From Nitrosopumilus sp. (lineage in GTDB: Archaea > Thermoproteota > Nitrososphaeria > Nitrososphaerales > Nitrosopumilaceae), in NCBI RefSeq assembly GCF_025699125.1, contig NZ_JAILWC010000002.1:248001-312000 (forward strand): a DNA stretch of 64,000 bases, given 5' to 3'. The notes beneath the pieces are model-generated. The model was not told where the DNA came from and ran no database searches. It was given only the letters and a program-made list of their open reading frames with translations. Made by a program: the position numbers and the translations under genes. Positions 17,982 to 27,539 of this stretch are shown piece after piece. Each line of letters opens with the position of its first letter. Within the stretch, counting starts at the first letter, position 1.

Positions 17982-19046
17982 TTACAGAGAAATTTTTGTT
18001 CCTTCTCCAAGTAAGAATATCTTTTCATCTTGATCAGTTTTTTTAGAGATATTTGAATTTGATGAGATAATACTATTTTTGATTTTTATACTACAATCAA
18101 TTTCACAGTTTTCCATTATAATAGAATTTTTAATTTTACAATGGGATAATTTTGAATTATCACCAATACTGGTGTTTGGGCCAACACACACATCATCATT
18201 AATTATACAGTTTTTCCCAATAATTACAGGTCCCATTATTTTGGAATTGTTTTTAATTAACGTACCTTCTCCAATCATCACATTACCTTCAATAATAATA
18301 TCATCATCTTTGGTTCCATAAAAATAAGGTTTCATATTTTCAAGAATAGTTTTATTTGCTTGTAGAATATCTTCTGGAGTTCCAGTATCTTTCCAAAAAT
18401 CAGTAATAACATAGTATCTCACTTTTTTATTAATATCCAATAACATTTGAAGAGCATCAACAATTTCAAATTCATTTCTCCAAGAAGGTTTTAGCTTGTC
18501 TATAAGATCAAAAATTATCGGAGTTAGAAAATAAATTCCAGTAACTGCTAAATTAGATGGAGGGTTTTTAGGCTTTTCAATTAATTTGATTATTTTCTTA
18601 TTTTTTATTTCTGCAATTCCAAATTGGGAGGGGTTGTTAACTTCACATAATAAAATAGATGCAGCATCATCAGAATTTACAAAATCGCTTACATAATCTT
18701 GAATATTTTTTTGAATTATATTGTCACCTAAAAAAACAACAAATTTTTCATTATCAATAAAATCTTTGCAAAGTCTTACGGCATGTGCAATACCTTTTGG
18801 AGAATCTTGTTCAATGTAAGATAATTTTACTCCAAAATCTTTGCCATCACCGTAATATTCTTGGACTTTATTTGAGCCAATTCCACCAATTATTATGGCA
18901 ATATCTGTAATTCCAGCAGTTCTCAAAGATTCTAAACAGTATTCTGACATGGGTTTGTTTGCTATTGGTAAAAGTTGTTTTGGTCCGGTATGGGTTAAAG
19001 GACGTAATCTAGTTCCATGTCCCCCATGTAAAATAATTCCTTTCAT
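17982..19046 (-). CDS. rmlA: Glucose-1-phosphate thymidylyltransferase, long form (RmlA)
   Basis: 354 residues. The nucleotidyltransferase signature GGHGTRLRPLTHTGPKQLLP is near residues 8-27, followed by VFLGDN and FWKDTGTPEDIL. A C-terminal left-handed beta-helix (about 245-335, repeats such as IGEGTLIKNN and VCVGPNTSIGDNS) marks the long archaeal/actinobacterial RmlA type. It makes dTDP-glucose (possibly UDP-glucose), the first step of dTDP-rhamnose. It lies downstream of rmlC and rmlB on the minus strand, with rmlD divergent at 20751. Confidence 0.9.
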   Translation of the reverse strand: MKGIILHGGHGTRLRPLTHTGPKQLLPIANKPMSEYCLESLRTAGITDIAIIIGGIGSNKVQEYYGDGKDFGVKLSYIEQDSPKGIAHAVRLCKDFIDNEKFVVFLGDNIIQKNIQDYVSDFVNSDDAASILLCEVNNPSQFGIAEIKNKKIIKLIEKPKNPPSNLAVTGIYFLTPIIFDLIDKLKPSWRNEFEIVDALQMLLDINKKVRYYVITDFWKDTGTPEDILQANKTILENMKPYFYGTKDDDIIIEGNVMIGEGTLIKNNSKIMGPVIIGKNCIINDDVCVGPNTSIGDNSKLSHCKIKNSIIMENCEIDCSIKIKNSIISSNSNISKKTDQDEKIFLLGEGTKISL

Positions 19047-19095
19047 TTTTTTAAAATGGTTTTATCTATAATTAAATTCATCTTTGATTATTTTG

Positions 19096-20097
19096 TTATT
19101 TATCCCAATTTAATGTCCAAGGTTGTGGATGAAGTGTTTTTTCATCAACTAATGGTTCCCACCATTGCTTGTTTTGAATATACCAATTAACAGTTTCTTG
19201 TAATGCAATATCAAAATCATATTTTGGAGCCCAATTAATTTCATTCTTAATTTTTGAAGAATCAACGGAATAATGTTTATCATGTCCAGGTCTATCAGGC
19301 ACAAATTCAATTAGATCATGAGGCTTATTCAATAGATTGAGAATTTTTTCTACAATATTTTTATTAGAAATTTCATTCCATGCTGTAATATTGTAAATTT
19401 CGCCTGACCGACCTTTTGAAATTAAAGCATCTACTGCTTCCACATGATCAAAAACATAAATCCAACTTCTAATTTGATTTCCATCACCATAAAGGGGAAC
19501 TTTAAGATTTTTCAATGCACGTATTATTGTTTTTGGGATAAGTTTTTCGGGGAACTGATTTGGGCCAAAATTATTAGTGCATCTTGTAATAATACAATCT
19601 ATTCCATAAGTTCTTCTATATGCACCTACAAGTAAATCCGCTGCAGCTTTAGTTGCTGAATATGGATTACTGGGTTTTAGAATATCATCTTCATTAAAAG
19701 ACGTTTTATTTTCCAAATCACCATATATTTCATCAGTGGAGATATGAACAAATAATTTATCGTGTTTCCTTGAAGATTCTAAAAGTGAATATGTACCTAG
19801 AATATTTGTTTCAATGAACGGTTTTGGATTTGCAATGCTTCTATCCACATGTGTTTCAGCTGCAAAATTAATTATCACATCAACATCTTTGGAAATTTTT
19901 TCAATTTCTGTAACATTTTGCATATTCTCTTCAAAGAAGGAATAATTTGGATTATTGATTTCAGATAAATTAAGTTTGTTTGAACCTATTGTCAGATTAT
20001 CTATATTGATAATAGTATCTTCTGGAAATTTTTTTAGATGATTTTTGATAAACGTGCTTCCAATGAAACCATAGCCACCACATACAAGAAATTTCAT
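19096..20097 (-). CDS. rmlB: dTDP-glucose 4,6-dehydratase (RmlB)
   Basis: 333 residues. NAD loop GGYGFIGS, FAAETHVDRSI, the active-site HISTDEIYG with YSATKAAAD (Tyr and Lys), CTNNFGP and the C-terminal region with PDRPGHD are all characteristic of RmlB. It converts dTDP-glucose to dTDP-4-keto-6-deoxyglucose. Its start overlaps the stop of the RmlC-like gene by 4 bases, and rmlA follows 49 bases downstream, so the three are one unit. Confidence 0.95.
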   Translation of the reverse strand: MKFLVCGGYGFIGSTFIKNHLKKFPEDTIINIDNLTIGSNKLNLSEINNPNYSFFEENMQNVTEIEKISKDVDVIINFAAETHVDRSIANPKPFIETNILGTYSLLESSRKHDKLFVHISTDEIYGDLENKTSFNEDDILKPSNPYSATKAAADLLVGAYRRTYGIDCIITRCTNNFGPNQFPEKLIPKTIIRALKNLKVPLYGDGNQIRSWIYVFDHVEAVDALISKGRSGEIYNITAWNEISNKNIVEKILNLLNKPHDLIEFVPDRPGHDKHYSVDSSKIKNEINWAPKYDFDIALQETVNWYIQNKQWWEPLVDEKTLHPQPWTLNWDK

Positions 20098-20606
20098 TTC
20101 TGATTCACATCATTCCAATCATAGGGGCGTTTTGTTCTAGGATCAATAATAGATGGATCATTCCAAAGAAGTCTTTCCTCATCAGGATTTTCATAATCGT
20201 ATAAATTATTTATAAAATAAACCGTGTAAGAGGGCTGATTACCAATAGTTTTGGTCCCATGCCAAAAATTTCCTGGAACTTTAATAATTTGTAAGTCATC
20301 TCCACTTGCAATAATTTCCACCAATTTTCCAAAAGTTTTTGATTCTTCATTGTTATCATATACACAGATCTTCATAGAACCTTTCAAAACAGTAAAAAAA
20401 TCCACTTGATTTCTTTTATGCCTATGCCAAGCACGAATAACTCCAGGATTACTTTTTGAGATGTTAATTTGATTGGGCTTGTCTTGTCCAAAAAACCCAT
20501 TCCAATCATTTCTAAAGATTTCAGTAACAAAACCACGTTCATCATTATTTATTTTAGGAAATAAAACTTGTACTCCGAGATCATAACTCTTAATTTCTAA
20601 ATCCAT
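20094..20606 (-). CDS. RmlC-like dTDP-4-dehydrorhamnose 3,5-epimerase family cupin
   Basis: 170 residues of the RmlC fold, with NDERGFVTEIFR at the start and VIRAWHRHKRNQVDFFTVLKG where normal RmlC has a G-L-H-Y/F-Q segment. The WHRH variant and shortened length show it belongs to a divergent RmlC subfamily. Position between rmlB and divergent rmlD argues that it supplies the 3,5-epimerase step, but loss of the usual active-site context leaves open that it only does 3-epimerisation or a structural role. Confidence 0.75.
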   Translation of the reverse strand: MDLEIKSYDLGVQVLFPKINNDERGFVTEIFRNDWNGFFGQDKPNQINISKSNPGVIRAWHRHKRNQVDFFTVLKGSMKICVYDNNEESKTFGKLVEIIASGDDLQIIKVPGNFWHGTKTIGNQPSYTVYFINNLYDYENPDEERLLWNDPSIIDPRTKRPYDWNDVNQK

Positions 20607-20750
20607 ACAATACCAACTAAATTATATGTTAATATTGTTTAGTATTCGTTGATGAATTTTTTTAAAGCGAATTTGATTGAAGTAATTTTCTAAAAAGCTA
20701 AAAATGTAATTTAAAAAGTTTTTATCATATCCAAATTTGATTTGTAATTA

Positions 20751-21692
20751 ATGAGTAAAAAAAGAATGCTAGTAGTAGGTGGAAGTAGTTTATTGGGATA
20801 TAAATTATTGGCAAACGCAAGTGATTTTGAACTTTTTTCTACATATGATAAAAATTTGATTTTTTCTAAAAATGCCGAACTCATAAAAATGAATATTGTT
20901 GATCAAGTAGATTGTCAAAAAATTCTTGAAATAAAGCCAGATATTATTGTAAATGTTGCTGCTATGACAAATGTTGATTATTGTGAACAATTCAGAAATG
21001 AAGCACATAATGTTAATGTTATGGGAACAAAAAATCTTGCAAAAATTGCACAAAATTTAGGATGTAAATTTATTCATATTTCTACGGATGCAGTTTTTTC
21101 TGGAGAGAAAAATCATTTTGTTGAAGAAGACAAGCCTAATCCCATAAACGTCTATGGTAAAACAAAGTTAGAAAGTGAAAAAATTGCGTCTAAAGTTACA
21201 AATTATTTAATATTACGTCCCAGTGTTTTGTTTGGTTGGATTCCTTTAAAAAATCTCCAAGTAAGAGATAATTCTGTAAAGAAAATGAATTTTGCGTTAT
21301 GGGTTTTAAAAAAATTAAATGAAAAACAAAAATTATCAATAGTAGATGATCAATTCAGCACACCTACTTTGGCAGACAATTTATCAGAAAACATTGTAAA
21401 AATGACAAAAAAAGATATGCAAGGAATTTTTCATGCATCAGGTCTGTCTTGTATTAATAGATTAGATTTTTCTAAAAAAATAGCAAAAAAATTTGGATAT
21501 TCAGATAATTTAATCACTCCTTGTTCTTCAATAGAATTAAAACAGATTGCTAAACGATCTCTAAAATCATGTTTGAACTGTGATAAAATAGTCAGAAATG
21601 GAATGAATCTTTTGGAAATAGATCAAGCAATAGAGATAATGTACACTCAGATAAAAAAAGAAGAGCCAGAACTTATAGATGTGACATCATAA
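20751..21692 (+). CDS. rmlD: dTDP-4-dehydrorhamnose reductase (RmlD)
   Basis: 313 residues. The NADPH loop VVGGSSLLGYKL, NVAAMTNVDYCE, HISTDAVFSGE, YGKTKLESE (catalytic Tyr/Lys) and DDQFSTPTLADNL are RmlD hallmarks. It completes dTDP-L-rhamnose. It diverges from rmlCBA across 144 bases and is followed 22 bases later by a GT2 glycosyltransferase, which suggests the rhamnose is used at once. Confidence 0.92.
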   Translation: MSKKRMLVVGGSSLLGYKLLANASDFELFSTYDKNLIFSKNAELIKMNIVDQVDCQKILEIKPDIIVNVAAMTNVDYCEQFRNEAHNVNVMGTKNLAKIAQNLGCKFIHISTDAVFSGEKNHFVEEDKPNPINVYGKTKLESEKIASKVTNYLILRPSVLFGWIPLKNLQVRDNSVKKMNFALWVLKKLNEKQKLSIVDDQFSTPTLADNLSENIVKMTKKDMQGIFHASGLSCINRLDFSKKIAKKFGYSDNLITPCSSIELKQIAKRSLKSCLNCDKIVRNGMNLLEIDQAIEIMYTQIKKEEPELIDVTS

Positions 21693-21714
21693 AAAGTAGA
21701 AAATTCGACGAATT

Positions 21715-22761
21715 ATGACTAACATTAATACAAAAAAAGGATTGATCTCAATTATTATTCTTAATTATAATGGAGAGAAATTCTTAGAGAATTGTTTAGA
21801 GTCAATTTTCAGAGAAACTAAACAAGATTATGAGGTCATAGTGGTAGACAATGATTCTCCTGATAAAAGTGGTGAAAAATTTTCAGAAAAATACCAAAAT
21901 TGCAATTTTATTCTAAATAAGAAAAACGTAGGTGTTTCAGAGGGATTAAACATCGGAATAAGAAATGCAAATGGAGAATTCATTGTATTATTAAATAATG
22001 ATTTGATTGTTGCACCAAAATGGTTAGATTATTTACTTGAAGCATATCAAAAAAAAGGCAGTGGACTTTATCAACCAAAATTTTTGAAAATGAAAGATAG
22101 AAACATAATAGACAGTGCAGGAAATTTGATAAATATTTTTGGATTTGGTTTCTCTAGAGAAAAGGGAAAAAGAGATCTCTTACAATATAATGAGATTGAA
22201 GAAATTGGATTTGCAGCAGGAACTTGTTTGTTTTGTTCAAAAGAAATTTTTGATAAAGTTGGTTTGTTTGATGAAAAATTATTTGCATATAATGAAGATT
22301 TAGATTTAGGATGGCGTGCAAGATTGCAAAATTATAGATCATTTTATGTTCCAAAATCCATCGTATATCACCATGGAAGTGCGCAATGGAAATGGAGTGG
22401 AGAAAAATTTTACTTACTTGAGAGAAATAGATGGGTAGTACTTTTATCAAATTACAAGATTAAAACCATTCTAAAATTACTTCCATCATTGTTGATTATT
22501 GAAATTGTGTTATTGATTTTTTTTACTAAAAAAAGAATGCTTTTAAAAAAATTGAGAAGTTATGGAGGGATAATCAAATTTTGGAATCATATCAGAAAAA
22601 GAAGGAAAATAATTGAAAAAACAAGGAATGTAGATGATGAAGAAATTTTTAAATCATTTAGTTGTACAATTCAAACACCTCTAGAGGTTTCTGAAACTGA
22701 AAGTATTGAGAAATTTAACAAGTTGTTAAAAATTCTTGGAAAATTTGTCGGATATTATTAA
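21715..22761 (+). CDS. GT2 family glycosyltransferase (rhamnosyltransferase-like)
   Basis: 348 residues. The GT-A start SIIILNYNGEKFLENCL, the DNDSPD and LLNNDLIV motifs (metal-binding DxD replaced by NND, as in WbbL-type enzymes), and FAYNEDLDLGWRARL (catalytic ED) are clear. One hydrophobic segment near residue 255 could anchor it. WbbL-like proteins often transfer rhamnose; placement after rmlD fits. The acceptor is not known. Confidence 0.85.
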   Translation: MTNINTKKGLISIIILNYNGEKFLENCLESIFRETKQDYEVIVVDNDSPDKSGEKFSEKYQNCNFILNKKNVGVSEGLNIGIRNANGEFIVLLNNDLIVAPKWLDYLLEAYQKKGSGLYQPKFLKMKDRNIIDSAGNLINIFGFGFSREKGKRDLLQYNEIEEIGFAAGTCLFCSKEIFDKVGLFDEKLFAYNEDLDLGWRARLQNYRSFYVPKSIVYHHGSAQWKWSGEKFYLLERNRWVVLLSNYKIKTILKLLPSLLIIEIVLLIFFTKKRMLLKKLRSYGGIIKFWNHIRKRRKIIEKTRNVDDEEIFKSFSCTIQTPLEVSETESIEKFNKLLKILGKFVGYY

Positions 22762-22816
22762 ATTTTAAAAGGATATAGTAATCAATATATTCAATCCTAT
22801 AAACCTGTCACTACAA

Positions 22817-24058
22817 ATGAGAAAATATCATAAAAAAAATGAATGTAGAATTTGTTCTAGTCAGGATCTAAAATTGATATTAGATCTAGGTAAACAACCT
22901 CTAGCAAATGCTTTCATAAAAAAAGAAAATTTACAAAAATATGAGAATAAATTTCCTCTAAGATTATACTTGTGTAAAAATTGTTTTCTTCTACAGTTAT
23001 TAGATATTGTAGATAAAGAATTTTTATTTAAAGAATATCTATATTTGACGAGTGCAAGTAAGCCAATTCTAAATCACTTTCAAAAATATGCATCTGAAAT
23101 TTATAATGAATTTTTAAAAGAAATTAAAAAGCCGTTTGTGATAGAAATTGGTAGTAATGATGGATCATTATTAAAAGAATTCAAAAAATTAGGAACAGAT
23201 GTTTTAGGAATAGAACCCGCTAAAAATATTGCAAAAATGGCAAATGATATTGGAATTCCAACAAAAAGTAATTTTTTAAACCAGAATATTATAAAAAAAA
23301 ATTCTTTGGAGAAGAAAGCATCGATTGTAGTTGCTAATAATGTATTTGGACATATTGAAGATTTGAAAGAATTTATGAAATGTATAAAACTTTTATTAAA
23401 AAATAAAGGAATTTTTGTATTTGAAGTACCATATCTAATTGATTTAATTCAAAAATTAGAATTTGATACAGTGTATCATGAACATTTATCATATTTTTCA
23501 TTAAGACCATTAATGAAATTAATGAATGAATTTAATTTAGAAATATTTGATGTAAAAAAACAAAAAGTTCATGGAGGCACTATACGAGTATTTGTAGCTG
23601 AAAAAGATAATTTTGAAATTACAAAAGATTTGAAAGAATTAATTAAATATGAAGAAAAATTTGGAATTTATAAAATTAAAACATATGAAAAATTTTCAGA
23701 TAATGTTAAACAATTAAGGAGTGAACTGCAAGATAAATTATCAAAATTTAAGAAAGAAGGTAAAATAATTTTTGGGTATGGTGCTCCAGCAAAAGGAAAT
23801 GTATTACTAAATTATTGTAAAATTGGAACACAATTCTTAGATTATATTTTAGATACAACACCACTAAAACATGGATTATACACTCCAGGAATGCACATAC
23901 AAGTAAGATCAGATATCACACACCAAGAATTATCATCACAACAAATTGCGTTGTTATTAGCATGGAATTATGAAGAAGAAATAATAAAAAAAGAAAATGA
24001 ATTTATGAAAAAAGGAGGAAAATTTTTAGTGCCTATTCCAATACCCAGACTAATTTGA
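22817..24058 (+). CDS. Sugar C-methyltransferase (Methyltransf_13/14 type)
   Basis: 413 residues in three parts: an N-terminal zinc-binding module with CRIC near residue 10 and CKNC near residue 56, a SAM-binding core with VIEIGSNDGSLL, and a C-terminal domain with FGYGAPAKGNVLLNY that is typical of the NovU/TylC3 family. HGGTIRVF is also characteristic. The family C-methylates nucleotide-linked 4-keto-6-deoxy sugars, consistent with the rmlA/rmlB product nearby. It suggests a branched deoxysugar, though this is inferred. Confidence 0.88.
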   Translation: MRKYHKKNECRICSSQDLKLILDLGKQPLANAFIKKENLQKYENKFPLRLYLCKNCFLLQLLDIVDKEFLFKEYLYLTSASKPILNHFQKYASEIYNEFLKEIKKPFVIEIGSNDGSLLKEFKKLGTDVLGIEPAKNIAKMANDIGIPTKSNFLNQNIIKKNSLEKKASIVVANNVFGHIEDLKEFMKCIKLLLKNKGIFVFEVPYLIDLIQKLEFDTVYHEHLSYFSLRPLMKLMNEFNLEIFDVKKQKVHGGTIRVFVAEKDNFEITKDLKELIKYEEKFGIYKIKTYEKFSDNVKQLRSELQDKLSKFKKEGKIIFGYGAPAKGNVLLNYCKIGTQFLDYILDTTPLKHGLYTPGMHIQVRSDITHQELSSQQIALLLAWNYEEEIIKKENEFMKKGGKFLVPIPIPRLI

Positions 24059-24117
24059 ACAAAATTTATGGATATTACTAAACTAATTTTATATTGCAAT
24101 AGGAGTTTAATATTAAA

Positions 24118-26013
24118 ATGAATTCAGAAATTATTGTTAATGAGGAATTATTGTTAAAAAATAATGAAAGAGCAAACATAATTTTTGCAGATTCAACTAC
24201 ATCATTTAGTAAATTAAAAAATATAATTCAAGAATTTAAGGATGTAAGAATTATTGTTTTTGATATTGACTTAAGAAAAAAACTGTTGAAAAATAATATT
24301 AGTCATATTATTTCTGATGAATTTCTCAGTGAAAATGATCTTGAATTAATTCAAAATGAGGCATATAATCTGTCTAAATGGTTTGATCAATCTGAAATCA
24401 ATTCTGAATTAATTTTTGAGAATGTCAACATTGGAAGATTGTTTCATGAACAATTCGCTGAATTTTTAGTAAAATTCTTAAGAAAATATAGAGTAATTTA
24501 CAATTTTTATAAAAAATACTCAAATTGCGTATTTTTTGCATCAGGAATTTTATTTGATATTATAAATTCATTTTCAGATTCAAGTAAAAAAATTGAAGAG
24601 GAGATAAAGGAAACAAATTTTATTTTTGATAAGGTCAGAGTAGATTTCAAAGTAGGAAATCGTTATTTTATGATTTTGATTTCTCGAAAATTATATCTGA
24701 AGTTAAAAAAACTCTCAGAGATTTTTATCAATTTGTTTTTTGGACCAAAGAAAAAAATTAATGGTAAATCATCATTACTTGTTGAAATTCATACTGATAG
24801 ATACAAAAAATTATTATTAAAATCTAAAAGTGAATCATTAAGTCTATTTTTTTATGGTAGGCGAAGACCAGCAATTTGGAATTTTGATACATATAAAATT
24901 TTTAAGAAATCAGATTGTAAGATTATTTCTTCACAGGTATTAAAAGATAATAGATTTGAAATAAATAAAGATGCCAAAATAAACGAATTAAAAATTCAGA
25001 TTGAGAAATTATGGAAAAATGATGAATTTTTTACAAAGTTTTTTTCTAAGGATGGCATTTCATCATGGAGTATTATCAAGCCTACACTCATGAATTTAAT
25101 CAATAATAGAATTGAAGAAGTAGTTAATGAAATCGAATTGGTAAAAAGATTATTTAAAAAATTCAGATTTAATTCCGTAGTTGTTTTTCAAGAGGTGGGT
25201 TTAACAGAACAGATAGTAATTAGTCAAGCAAAACAATTTGATATTCCAATTGTTCTTTTACAACAAGGTCTTTACTATGATACGGAAGAAGCAAAAACTG
25301 CAAATAAAGTAATGACAGTATATCCAAGAAATGCAGATAAATTTGCAGTGTGGGGTGAAATTTCCAAAAGTGATGCTCTTAAAAATGCAAAATTATCTGA
25401 TTCAAGAGTAGAAGTTATAGGAGCACCACGATATGATAATGAGGAATTTTGGAATTTAACAAGTAAAAAAGAATATGTTCTTTTAGCTGCACAAGGACCT
25501 GCTTATAACTATGTTCAAGGACATCAAATAAAAAATTTCGAAGATTATGAAGATGCAATTTCTAAAATTTGTAAAATTCTATTAGAACATAATAAAAAAA
25601 TTGTTATAAAATTACATCCTAGTCCTAGAGAATTTGACATAACAAATTATATTAAAAACATTAATTCTGAAATTGGTGTAGTAACTACAGGAGATATTAT
25701 TCCATTAATCAAATCATGTAGTATGATGATTTCAATGGGGTTATCAACATCAATTATAGAAGCACAAATTCTTCATAAACCAGTTATTATTGTTCCAGTT
25801 GTAGATTATAAAATGGGTGTACCAGAAATATTTAAAAATAATTATTCTACTATATGTTCTCCAAATAATTTTGAAGAGAAATTAAGAAAAATGCTAGAAA
25901 ATAATGAAGTAGAAAAGGAGATGATTAAGAAAGGGGATGATTTTATGAATAAATATTTGGCAAATCCTAAAAATGCAACAGAAAGTTTTATTGAACTACT
26001 TAAAACATTATAA
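24118..26013 (+). CDS. Large capsule-type (KpsS/GT-B-like) transferase
   Basis: 631 residues. The C-terminal half has the GT-B pattern seen in capsule/teichoic-acid-like transferases: VFQEVG, PIVLLQQGLYYD, VIGAPRYDNEEF, VIKLHPSPREFD and SCSMMISMGLSTSIIEAQILHKP. The last motif is analogous to the GGTAG motif of the protein at 7782-9290. The N-terminal 250 residues are AT-rich and not recognised. It may transfer an activated sugar or nonulosonate from a CMP donor; this is inferred. Confidence 0.6.
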   Translation: MNSEIIVNEELLLKNNERANIIFADSTTSFSKLKNIIQEFKDVRIIVFDIDLRKKLLKNNISHIISDEFLSENDLELIQNEAYNLSKWFDQSEINSELIFENVNIGRLFHEQFAEFLVKFLRKYRVIYNFYKKYSNCVFFASGILFDIINSFSDSSKKIEEEIKETNFIFDKVRVDFKVGNRYFMILISRKLYLKLKKLSEIFINLFFGPKKKINGKSSLLVEIHTDRYKKLLLKSKSESLSLFFYGRRRPAIWNFDTYKIFKKSDCKIISSQVLKDNRFEINKDAKINELKIQIEKLWKNDEFFTKFFSKDGISSWSIIKPTLMNLINNRIEEVVNEIELVKRLFKKFRFNSVVVFQEVGLTEQIVISQAKQFDIPIVLLQQGLYYDTEEAKTANKVMTVYPRNADKFAVWGEISKSDALKNAKLSDSRVEVIGAPRYDNEEFWNLTSKKEYVLLAAQGPAYNYVQGHQIKNFEDYEDAISKICKILLEHNKKIVIKLHPSPREFDITNYIKNINSEIGVVTTGDIIPLIKSCSMMISMGLSTSIIEAQILHKPVIIVPVVDYKMGVPEIFKNNYSTICSPNNFEEKLRKMLENNEVEKEMIKKGDDFMNKYLANPKNATESFIELLKTL

Positions 26014-26068
26014 AAATAATTTTTCAAACTAAAGTATTTTTTATTATAGAGAATATATTAACTCTATT

Positions 26069-27451
26069 TTGAATAAATATTGTAAGTTGAATAATAAGAA
26101 TGATTTTCATAAAATAGATTTTCCAGATTATGGGGGGGAAATGTATGAATTGGTACGTGAATTATTTCCAATTTGTCGCAGTATAACAGGAAATGGAGTT
26201 AGAGAAACTCTTGAAATAATTAAAAAACACATACCTATAAAAATTCATGAAGTTCCAAGCGGAACAAAAGTTTTTGATTGGATAATACCAAAAGAGTGGA
26301 ATATCAAAGATGCTTATGTAAAAAATTCAAAAGGTGAAAAAATTATTGATTTTAAAAAATCAAATTTACATATTTTAAATTATAGTAGTCCAATAAATAA
26401 AAAAGTTACATTAAGTGAATTAAAGGAGCATCTATACACTTTACCTGAACATCCAAATTGGATTCCATACAGAACTTCATATTATAAAGAGAATTGGGGA
26501 TTTTGTATACCACATGAACAATTTAAAAAATTAACAGAAGATGAATACGAAGTAGTAATATCATCCACATTAGATAAAGGGCATTTAACATATGGAGAAT
26601 TACTCTTGAGAGGTGAAAGTCAAAACGAGATTTTATTTTCATGTTATATTTGTCATCCTTCTATGTGTAATGATAATTTAAGTGGAGTATCGCTTCTAAC
26701 ATTTCTTGCAAAATATCTTTTAAACAAGAAATTAAAATTCTCATATCGATTTTTGTTTATTCCAGAAACGATTGGTGCAATAACTTGGTTATCTATTAAT
26801 GAAAAAAAAATTGATAGAATAAAAGGTGGACTTGTTGCAACATGTTTAGGGGATAGTGGACACATTACATACAAAAAGACAAGAGATGGGAATTCAATGA
26901 TTGACAAAATTGTTGAAAATATTCTAAAAGAATCTGGAGAAAAATATGAGATTATTGATTTCTTTCCAGCAGGTAGCGATGAAAGACAGTTTTCTTCCCC
27001 AGGATTCAATCTTCCAATTGGATCAATTACCAGAACACTTTATGGAAAATTTCCCGAATATCATACATCTGCGGATAACCTAGATTTTGTACATCCAAAA
27101 AATTTTCAAAGTACTTTTGAGAAATATCTAAGTGTAATTTTTGAATTGGAAGAACATTTTGGAGGTTCTTCCTTGAGCAAAAGTACTCAAAAACATACAA
27201 AAAAAACGGAATTAATGTTCAAGAATATTTATCCAAAATGTGAGCCCAATCTTGGTAAAAGAGGATTATATGATATGATTGGAGCAAAGAAAGATGGGAT
27301 GAAAGATAAAATGCCAATATTTTGGGTGTTAAATTTTTCTGATGGGGAAAATAGCCTATTAGACATATCACAGCGTTCAAAAATAGAATTGAGTGATATC
27401 AAGCTAGCTGCAAAACGATTGGTTGAATCAGGTTTAATTCAACCAATCTAA
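26069..27451 (+). CDS. DUF4910/DUF2172 aminopeptidase-like protein with winged-helix end
   Basis: 460 residues from a TTG at 26069. An ATG at 26141 (MYELVRELFPICRSITGNG) has a seven-G ribosome-binding site just before it and gives 436 residues, and may be the real start. ICRSITGNGVRET and CYICHPSMCNDNLSG, GSDERQF and YHTSADN are the conserved metal-site motifs of this M28-like family. The last 60 residues look like a winged helix. The family is common in bacterial O-antigen loci but its substrate is not established. It may hydrolyse an amide on a glycan precursor. Confidence 0.8.
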   Translation: MNKYCKLNNKNDFHKIDFPDYGGEMYELVRELFPICRSITGNGVRETLEIIKKHIPIKIHEVPSGTKVFDWIIPKEWNIKDAYVKNSKGEKIIDFKKSNLHILNYSSPINKKVTLSELKEHLYTLPEHPNWIPYRTSYYKENWGFCIPHEQFKKLTEDEYEVVISSTLDKGHLTYGELLLRGESQNEILFSCYICHPSMCNDNLSGVSLLTFLAKYLLNKKLKFSYRFLFIPETIGAITWLSINEKKIDRIKGGLVATCLGDSGHITYKKTRDGNSMIDKIVENILKESGEKYEIIDFFPAGSDERQFSSPGFNLPIGSITRTLYGKFPEYHTSADNLDFVHPKNFQSTFEKYLSVIFELEEHFGGSSLSKSTQKHTKKTELMFKNIYPKCEPNLGKRGLYDMIGAKKDGMKDKMPIFWVLNFSDGENSLLDISQRSKIELSDIKLAAKRLVESGLIQPI

Positions 27452-27539
27452 CGAAATTAATTTTAGACATAATGGAATTTTAATCATTTTAAACAGTTGA
27501 TAAATAATTTATGTACGATAGATCCAAAAATTACAGGAA

